A stretch of DNA of 64,000 bases from contig CM036159.1 in the NCBI GenBank assembly GCA_020631735.1, forward strand, positions 19,631,511 to 19,695,510, given 5' to 3'. The stretch comes from Saccharum officinarum (taxonomy: Eukaryota > Streptophyta > Magnoliopsida > Poales > Poaceae). Shown one piece after another: positions 57,682 to 64,000 of the stretch (positions are counted from its first letter, which is position 1; each line of letters opens with the position of its first letter). Both the position numbers and the translations under genes were made by a program. The notes below the pieces were generated by a model that saw only the letters and a program-made list of their open reading frames with translations, did no database searches and was not told the DNA's origin.

Positions 57682-58110
57682 GACTATCCGCAGTGTGTAC
57701 TCTCTGAAGCTTTAGAGTATGAATATAGAGTAAAAACTATGCACTGAGTACTCTAAAACGATACTCTGTTCTTTTTCTCACTCTATATTTAGAGTAGTAC
57801 AGTGCTTACTCTATACTCTACAGTGGCGGACCCCACTAGCTAAACAAAGGGAAAAAATGCAATAACTCACAAACCAAAAATCCAAATTAAATTTCGATTG
57901 CACCATTAAATTCGTCTCAATAAATCCTTTAAAACTATATCACACATGGATATATTTAGATAAAGTGAGAAGTGAGTCCTACAGTGGATAAATGGGATAG
58001 AGGATGATACAGAGGATGAATGAGTGCGAGAGAATTGAGTATAGAGGAGAGAATCTCGCTGACTATGACGTATAGAGGATGAATATAGAGGTCCATAAGT
58101 GCGGGTAGTC
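57682..58110. mobile_element. Tourist-like (PIF/Harbinger) MITE upstream of the elongase gene
   Basis: Ends GACTATCCGCAGTG and AAGTGCGGGTAGTC are inverted repeats. TTA on both sides (57679-57681 and 58111-58113) is the usual 3-bp duplication. ACTCTATATTTAGAGTA-like phrases repeat inside. It ends 320 bp before the elongase ATG. Confidence 0.75.
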
Positions 58111-58182
58111 TTAGGCTTGCCGGAATTTGCAGTATAATGCGATTGTTGTTCAGTCTGGGCCATGTCCCACGTCCACGCCTAT

Positions 58183-58188
58183 CACGTG
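58183..58188. promoter_or_regulatory. G-box upstream of the elongase gene
   Basis: CACGTG in ATCACGTGACGG. A second CACGTG lies at 58324-58329. Both are in the 250 bp upstream of the ATG and could bind bZIP or bHLH factors. Confidence 0.4.
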
Positions 58189-58429
58189 ACGGTCACGATT
58201 TATTCGCCGTACGGGCTGGATGCGGCCGCTGTCCACCGTCACTGTGAGTGGCAACGGCCCAAGCCCAACGAGGCTCTTGCTCTTCCCTCCCGATCAGCCT
58301 CGGCCTCGCCCAGCACGACGTGGCACGTGGAACGCCACACAGCGAGGGAGTGAGCTACTGCGGGAGCAGGCGAGGTCGCCGAGCAGATCAGTTCCAGCGG
58401 CCGGTGCGAGCGAGGCGAGGCGTGGACCG

Positions 58430-59257
58430 ATGGCGGCCGCGTCGCTGCTGAGCCGGGTGCGGTGGCTCCTGGTGGAGCACCCGGCCGTGGTCTCGTTCCG
58501 CTGGCAGCCAGGCCGCACGGTCGGCGCGACGACGTCCTTCGCAGCCGCGGTCATCTGCGGCTACCTCGCCGCGGTGCTCGTCCTCCGCCGCCTCGTCCTG
58601 CCCCGCCTCCCGCCGCTGCCTCCGCGGGCGCTCCGGGCGGCTTCCGCCGCCCACAACGCGGTCCTGCTGGCGCTCTCCGCCGCCATGGCCGCCGGGTGCG
58701 CGCTCTCCACGGCCGCCGCGGCGCCGCGGTGGGCGTGGCCCTTCTGCTTCCCGCCGCGGGGCGCCACGGAAGCGTCGGGCCCCGTCTTCTTCTGGGCGCA
58801 CGTCTTCTACCTCTCCAAGGTGTACGAGCTCGGCGACACGCTGCTCATCCTGCTGGCCCGCCGCCCGCTCACGCTGCTCCACGTCTACCACCACGCCGTC
58901 GTCGTCGCCGTGTGCTACCTCTGGCTCGCCACGCGCCAGTCCCTGATGCCCATCGCGCTCGTCACCAACGCCGGCGTGCACGTCGTCATGTACTCCTACT
59001 ACCTCTCCTGCAGCGTGGGGCTGCGCTGGCCCAACCGCTGGAAGCGCGCCGTCACGGAGCTGCAGATCGTGCAGTTCCTCTTCAGCTTCGCCGCCTCCGT
59101 GGTAATGCTGTGGCTCCACTTCACCGCTGGCGGCTGCGAGGGGATGGCCGGCTGGGTGTTCAACGCTGTCTTCAACGCGTCGCTGCTCGCGCTCTTCCTC
59201 AACTTCCACGGCGCCGCCTACAAAGCCGCCAAGGCCAACAAGGGTAAAGCAGAATGA
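58430..59257 (+). CDS. ELO-type fatty acid elongase (HOS3-like)
   Basis: Single-exon gene of 275 aa with several membrane helices. It carries the ELO family signatures in order: KVYELGDT (130-137), the histidine box HVYHH (151-155), NAGVHVVMYSYY (180-191) and TELQIVQF (209-216). The end KGKAE fits a KxKxx ER-retrieval signal. Family knowledge: ELO proteins are the condensing enzymes for very-long-chain fatty acids and sphingolipid acyl chains in the ER; the plant branch (HOS3 type) is little studied. An in-frame reading upstream of the ATG (from 58220) lacks family features and is leader. The start MAAASLLSRVRWLLVEHPAV fits. Highly GC-rich, hence long shadow frames on other strands. No defect. 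Confidence 0.93.
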   Translation: MAAASLLSRVRWLLVEHPAVVSFRWQPGRTVGATTSFAAAVICGYLAAVLVLRRLVLPRLPPLPPRALRAASAAHNAVLLALSAAMAAGCALSTAAAAPRWAWPFCFPPRGATEASGPVFFWAHVFYLSKVYELGDTLLILLARRPLTLLHVYHHAVVVAVCYLWLATRQSLMPIALVTNAGVHVVMYSYYLSCSVGLRWPNRWKRAVTELQIVQFLFSFAASVVMLWLHFTAGGCEGMAGWVFNAVFNASLLALFLNFHGAAYKAAKANKGKAE

Positions 59258-59646
59258 CGATGCCAACAACTTAATTTGCCGGCAACCAATTCCTCGTGAG
59301 GTTTAATTGAACTTCAGTACGCTGTTATGATTCTAATGATTTAAATCTTATTTTAACCACTCCCGAAACCAGTTGTTTGACGTTGCTTCTTCGATGTGAC
59401 AATTGGTGTAGCCAAATCACTGATCCCAACTCTCTGAAGTCTGAAATACTTGTTCGAAAAGAATCACATTGTTCGCCCTTGAATTAAGGGGGAATTTCAT
59501 TTTTCATAACTGTCCAAAATAATTGCGAATCATGTTCTATGAAGAGAGGTCATCGGATCAAAGAAGCCTTTTATATTCGGCGATCAGAGCAGTATTGCTA
59601 TTGCTAATTCTCCTAACTTGATAAAGTCTATCTCTGCTTTCTAATA
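59258..59646. other. 3' flank of the elongase gene
   Basis: 3' UTR-like sequence and AT-rich flank. Nothing further seen. Confidence 0.4.
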
Positions 59647-59836
59647 TCTCCGTCCCCTAAAAGAATGCAATTTTTGGTTTGGTCTTAAGTTTAATTAAGT
59701 ATGCAGGAAAAAAATAGTATCAACAATTATGATAAAATAGTATCACAAATGCTAAACCTTTTTTAAAATTTGGTGAAAATAGTTTAACTCAATACTATAG
59801 CTAGAATAGTATATTTATTCCTATAGATGGATGGAG
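59647..59836. mobile_element. Stowaway-like MITE
   Basis: Ends CTCCGTCCCCTAAAAGAA and GATGGATGGAG are imperfect inverted repeats with TA flanks. Phrases GGTCTTAAGTTTAATT and AATAGTTTAACTCAATA are typical. Confidence 0.55.
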
Positions 59837-59991
59837 TATTGAAAAACGTAGTTCCACCTTGGCACCAAAACTCACGAGTACGAATAATAATTTTTTCATG
59901 TAACAATGAAATTACCTCACCTAGAATTTATTTGATCTTAATGCATATTTTACCTAGTTTGCCAAATTTAGATTCGTCTAAACAATTACTA

Positions 59992-60250
59992 TTTCCTCCG
60001 GTCGTAAATATGCGACAGTTTGGCTATTGAGAATGTTTTAAGAAAAAAATGACTTTGGCCACTAGTATTGATATAAAATATTTATAGAACAGCACATTAT
60101 AATAATTTTATAAAGTACCCGTTAAGACAAATCTACCAGCATTATTTTTAAATGTCCAAACTCAATACAAAAAAGGTAACGCAGGCATTACTTTAAAAAT
60201 GGTTCACTTAAGACAGTCAAAACATGACTAATCTATGACCCGAGGAAGAA
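59992..60250. mobile_element. Degenerate Stowaway-like MITE
   Basis: TTTCCTCCGGTCGTAAATATGCG at the left and ATGACCCGAGGAAGAAAT at the right are roughly inverted. The boundary is soft. Confidence 0.4.
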
Positions 60251-60501
60251 ATAGAGTGTTTGTTTTGAGTGATACATCATGAGTTCATTTCTCAAATTGG
60301 TTTATTTGGTTTGTGGAATATGGTCCATCATCGTCTCACTCTCAAGTTTTTGTTTACTTTGTGGAATAGAATAGATGGATCCATCACCACCTCATTTCTC
60401 ATAAGCTAATAATTAGTATTAATACAAGGAATAGGCTCATAATGCATCACCTAGAATAGGTCGATTTTCCACCTCATTCATCATACTAGTTCTAATTATT
60501 A

Positions 60502-60644
60502 CTCCTTCCGTTCTAAATTATAAGTCGCTTTGACTTTTTTGGTACATCTATTTTGCTATGCATCTAAATATAATAATATGTTTAAATACATAACAAAATA
60601 GATGAACCAAAAAAGTCAAAGCAATTTATAATTTAGAACGGAGA
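60502..60644. mobile_element. Compact palindromic Stowaway MITE
   Basis: Starts CTCCTTCCGTTCTAAATTAT and ends AATTTAGAACGGAGA, TA-flanked. The whole 143 bp can fold into one hairpin (GACTTTTTTGGTACATCTATT against AGATGAACCAAAAAAGTC). It may form the type of hairpin that gives small RNAs. Confidence 0.8.
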
Positions 60645-60880
60645 TAGTTTATAAGGAGTGAGTTCATCACCTCATTCTATTCCACAAAGCAAATAAAATC
60701 GAGTAAAATGATGGTGGATTATTTCATTCCACGATCCGAACACCCCTAACAGATTCAATAAAAAGTGCTCCGGTTTAGATCAAATCATCAAATCTCCCTA
60801 TGCCGTTGCCAATAGGCCCAATAATTGTTTCACTCATATCAATAAAAACCATAACTAATACGCCCTAGAGGAATATTGTT

Positions 60881-60996
60881 TGCACACTCGCTTCGCTGAA
60901 AAGAATGCTGAAAGTACTATTCGCTGATTTATTGTGAGAGAAAAATATTATTCGTTCGCTAAAAAAGTATAACTCATAAGACAAGCGAACGGGGCC
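60881..60996. mobile_element. Short MITE of the CTGTTCG family (copy 4)
   Basis: ACTCGCTTCGCTGAAAAGAA at the left and AAGCGAACGGGGCC at the right, with TTGTGAGAGAAAAATATTAT inside. Confidence 0.65.
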
Positions 60997-61816
60997 TAAA
61001 TTTCTTCTCTATCTTAAACAGGCATCCCCTGTACGCATGTTTTAGCACTTTTGGACAGCCCTGCTTCGCCTTCTGTGTGAGTGTGGCGTCAATTTTGCAT
61101 CAGCGTTTGCTATCATCACGACGAGAATGTACCGTGAATATACAAAGCACACACAAATAGTATATATAGACTAAAGACGATGCGGACGAGAAAAGAGCCA
61201 TTGATGATAGACTGATACCCACCAAAGTCGATGCTCCCTCTTTTTTCTATTGCACAAATCAGTGAGCGTGCAGCCGAGAAAGACTACCATTTCGGCACTT
61301 CCGGGGCCTTCTCTAATCATGGAGGCCACATGGCGAGAGTTAGGGTTCTAGGAGAAGTTGGAGCCCCTTTTATTTTAACTAAAGCAAGACAATAACTATT
61401 TTACATCTTACCCCATAAATATGGCAAGTTTTTCCAAGGAGAAAAAAGGGGTGAAACTAACACAAACGACACTGTTCATCTCTTTTCATCTGCACCACTG
61501 CTCTCTATCTGTGATCCCCGAAACGAAACCATAACAAAAAGGCAAAAGGTACAGCACGAATTACTTGGAAATAGAAGTATGAAACGTAGGAGAAGCTCTA
61601 GATTTACTAATCACGTGTTTCGAGCACACGGTTTCTCTTCACGCTTACGCAATTTGCGCCTCGGATCATGCATACATTTTTTTCTAGAGAAAAATTAGTC
61701 TTGAACCAAAAATCGAGATGATAGTCTTTTCACAGGACGTAGTGCTGCACGACTCCACTCCACCGATCTATACCCGAACAAAGGAAAGAAGGGGGAAGAA
61801 AGATTTTTGCCACCTG
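60997..61816. other. Intergenic; 3' side of the minus-strand microprotein gene
   Basis: AT-rich to mixed sequence. The last 100-150 bp before 61817 would be the 3' UTR of the minus-strand gene. No other gene seen. Confidence 0.35.
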
Positions 61817-61993
61817 CTACGAGCTAGAAGCTACTGGGCGCCCGCCGGAGAAGGCCATGGCGAAGAGGAGGATGACGAGGTAGAAGAGGATGACGACGAG
61901 CTTCATCTGGAACATGGCGAAGAAGAGCTTGAGCATGAACACCAGCAGCAGCGCGTCGAATATGATCGTTATGGCCACCTCCAGGGGCTCCAT
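61817..61993 (-). CDS. Predicted 58-aa hydrophobic membrane microprotein
   Basis: The minus strand opens at ATG 61993-61991 and closes with TAG at 61819-61817. The product begins MEPLEVAITIIFDALLLVFM, continues LKLFFAMFQ, then KLVVILFYLVILLFAMAF, and ends SGGRPVASSS. It has two hydrophobic helices joined by a short linker with Gln, Met and Lys, so a two-pass or hairpin membrane protein. The codons end strongly in C or G, as in grass genes. On the minus strand upstream, GTCAG-GTGCGTC (about 62163) and TCGTCCCAG-AG (about 62053) could bound a leader intron. I do not recognise the family. It may be a bona fide small gene or a fortunate open frame. Confidence 0.5.
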   Translation of the reverse strand: MEPLEVAITIIFDALLLVFMLKLFFAMFQMKLVVILFYLVILLFAMAFSGGRPVASSS

Positions 61994-62640
61994 CACCGGT
62001 CACCGCCGACGACGACGACCAGACCACCAGCAAAGGTGAGATCAACGCTCTCTGGGACGAACCAAGAAGACAAGCACAAGAGAGAAATTGGTAAAGGTGG
62101 ATCGGTGCGGTGAGTTGGGGAAGAGAAGGCGAGGGGAGAAACCAGCGGACTAGAAGACGCACCTGACTCCCTTGAAGGCGACGCGTTTTCCGATTCAGTG
62201 ACACTGCTTGCCTTGCTGGGCCTTTGGCCTGGGGTCGTCGCTGATTGCGCGAGGGTGTGGCCGTGTTTGTGGGCGTGTGGCCAGGCGGGCAGGGTGACGA
62301 AGGTTCGGAACAAAGAAGAGCGGGCCCGCCGACGTGAACCACCGAGCTGACGGGTGGACGGGCGCGCCGCGCTGGGTGTCAAGCCGCACCCGCGCGTACA
62401 CACCACAGTACCACACCACGGCGGATGATGGATCACCTGCCCTGCCACTGCCACCGACTACGGTGCGGTCAGTGCTTCAGTAGAGCGCAACAGGGCACCG
62501 ATTGCCAGACTGCTGAGACACATCACACATGTGTGCATCTGGGTTTCTATAAAGCTGATAACGACTGTGGTTCAGGAATCGAAGAGTCGGCGCAGTCCCA
62601 GAGATCATCCCTCCCATGTGGCCATGTGGGCAAAGAGCCA
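61994..62640 (-). other. Leader and promoter region of the microprotein gene
   Basis: A GC-rich leader (61994-62420) with a possible intron (see the microprotein entry). Frames open on both strands here are compositional. Beyond 62420 no promoter element stands out. Confidence 0.35.
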
Positions 62641-63280
62641 GAACTGAGTGTATCAGAAGCATCGAGATTCGAGACCGATTAATCTGCAAGAAGAAAAAGA
62701 CGAGTGAACGTTAGCATATAGAATTAGGTTAGCCGTCCACCTCTGTGTGGCTAAGGTGCATCACGAAGTCACAATTGCACACGGGTTAGATAACAACAGT
62801 AGGTCTCCTTTAACGATTACAAAGCAAAGATTTTGTACTTACCAATTCGTGTTTTGAAACTATTTTCTCTTTGGAGGGCTATATGGTTACAAAGCTGTAG
62901 TAGATTAGTAGGACACAACTGAATTCAGTGTTGGTTGGGTTCCACTACTCCAAGACACTTTTCAATTCTGAAAGAACTGTGTATCAGAAGCATCAAGACT
63001 AATTTACCTGCAAGAAGAAGATGAGCGAACAGTACATAACAACAGTAGGTCTCTTTTAACAGAGTCACAATTGACACAAGTTAGATAACAAATTAACAAC
63101 AGTAGGTCTCCTTTAAGTGTAGCAACTACATATGTAAAGATTAGTTTGCACTTAACATTTCACGTTTCAAGAAATTAGTTTGTTGGAGGGCTGTATGGTG
63201 GTTAGGACACAATTGCGTTAAGTACTTCAGTGCTTGGTTGGCTTTCCACTGCTCCAAGACAGTTTTCAGGACTGGAAGAC
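62641..63280. repeat. Diverged tandem duplication, unit about 334 bp
   Basis: Unit 1 (62641-62974) and unit 2 (62975-63280) share in order GTGTATCAGAAGCATC, CTGCAAGAAGAA, a GGAGGGCT-ATGGT phrase, GGACACAA, and CCACT(A/G)CTCCAAGACA. AACAGTAGGTCTCCTTTAA occurs three times within. Substitutions and indels show it is old. Its role is unknown. Confidence 0.75.
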
Positions 63281-64000
63281 TAAAATAACGAGCACAAAGC
63301 AAGAAGACAATTTTACAAGTGGAACATGGTGGAGTAGTAGCCGGCCAGCACACCAACAAATTATAGGGCGTGAGCGTGAATGTAACAAAATACTAACCCG
63401 AGCAGTGGATTCGGTGTGTCATAGGACCATTTCTTTCTATTAATACAATGACACGTAGTTCTCCTACGTGTTCGAGGAAAAAAACAAGAATACAAGCATG
63501 AAGGTCCAAAACAAAATTCCTTTCACAGTTATGATTCAATTTAACCATTGATATAGCTGTTACACCTACAGTAGGTGACACAATAAGCATACAGACTCAT
63601 TGACTAACCATAAAATTTCACTGGAAAAACTTACTGCAGAATCCAGAATACATAACAAATTCCATTCCCCTTGCATGTCTTCTGAATTAATAAGCATACA
63701 TTTAGGCTACAGAGAGGTGTTTTTTATATTTTTCCAAGCCTTCAACTGAAAAAAGAAAAGTGCTTTCAAACTGGAAGCATTAAAATTAAATTAAACATGC
63801 ATGAATTATCTTCAAGAAGCTTTGTTTTTTTTATGTTTTGCTGTTTTATTTCTTTTCCTTTGCTTCTCTTTGTTTAGTTGCCACTATTTGTTCCTCCTTT
63901 TTCCTTTAGTTTCTTAGTTTGCCTTTTGTTTTCCTTCAGACTTTTTCTACCTTTACTCATTGTTTTTCTTAATATAATAATGACAGGCAGCTCTACTCCG
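63281..64000. other. End of window, no gene recognised
   Basis: AT-rich sequence with a long T/C-rich tract near 63820-63970. It may be intron or 3' UTR of a gene beyond the edge, but no exon could be supported. Confidence 0.35.

Noticed and set aside
58220..58429. Upstream extension of the elongase frame
   Set aside because: The extra 70 residues show no family similarity and the ATG at 58430 starts a typical N-terminus.
58388..59269. Minus-strand frame of 293 aa overlapping the elongase
   Set aside because: It is the antisense shadow of a very GC-rich gene whose sense product has all ELO motifs.

Overview
This window is nuclear DNA of a grass (Poaceae, most likely a panicoid such as sorghum, sugarcane or Miscanthus). 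The reasons are GC-rich first exons, GT-AG introns, grass-type Stowaway, Tourist, hAT and Mutator elements, Ty3/gypsy retrotransposons with grass-type termini, and recognisable plant genes. One run of exactly 100 N (43015-43114) marks an assembly gap.

Layout. 1-1476: last three exons of a VTT/SNARE-associated Golgi (TMEM41-like) membrane protein. 1947-2862: a small heavy-metal-associated (HMA), Pi21-like gene carrying two compensating frameshifts. 3851-27426: a decayed autonomous Mutator-like element (MULE) with a perfect 9-bp target duplication. It has been blown up to 23.6 kb by nested insertions: a hAT MITE (4053-4347), a minus-strand Tat-lineage-like gypsy element (4393-15065) that itself holds a probable solo LTR (9050-9306), and a gypsy LTR (16299-24741) into which a 5'-truncated chromovirus (about 18840-23553) has been inserted. 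With these removed the MULE is about 4.1 kb. 27427-43114: gene-poor DNA with an LTR relic, a 714-bp foldback element, an 868-bp MULE-like element with CCGAA-rich ends, a SINE, a LINE endonuclease fragment and several MITEs.

43115-64000 is gene-rich. It holds a complete ethylene receptor without receiver domain (ERS1 type, five coding exons, 633 aa), a six-exon 276-aa conserved protein with a coiled coil and a C-terminal membrane segment, a 168-aa DUF1764 nuclear-type protein, a 275-aa ELO-type fatty acid elongase and, on the minus strand, a predicted 58-aa membrane microprotein. An intact-looking 868-bp hAT element lies just behind the receptor gene, and Stowaway or Tourist MITEs sit in the receptor introns and between genes.

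The host genes are not an operon or pathway; they are ordinary neighbours on a plant chromosome. The part most worth study is the nested transposon block, above all the intron-bearing antisense gene inside the pol-deleted gypsy element and the LTR-in-LTR structure at 16.3-24.7 kb. Many short direct duplications (44-330 bp) recur across the window. All element boundaries were read by eye from terminal repeats and target-site duplications.
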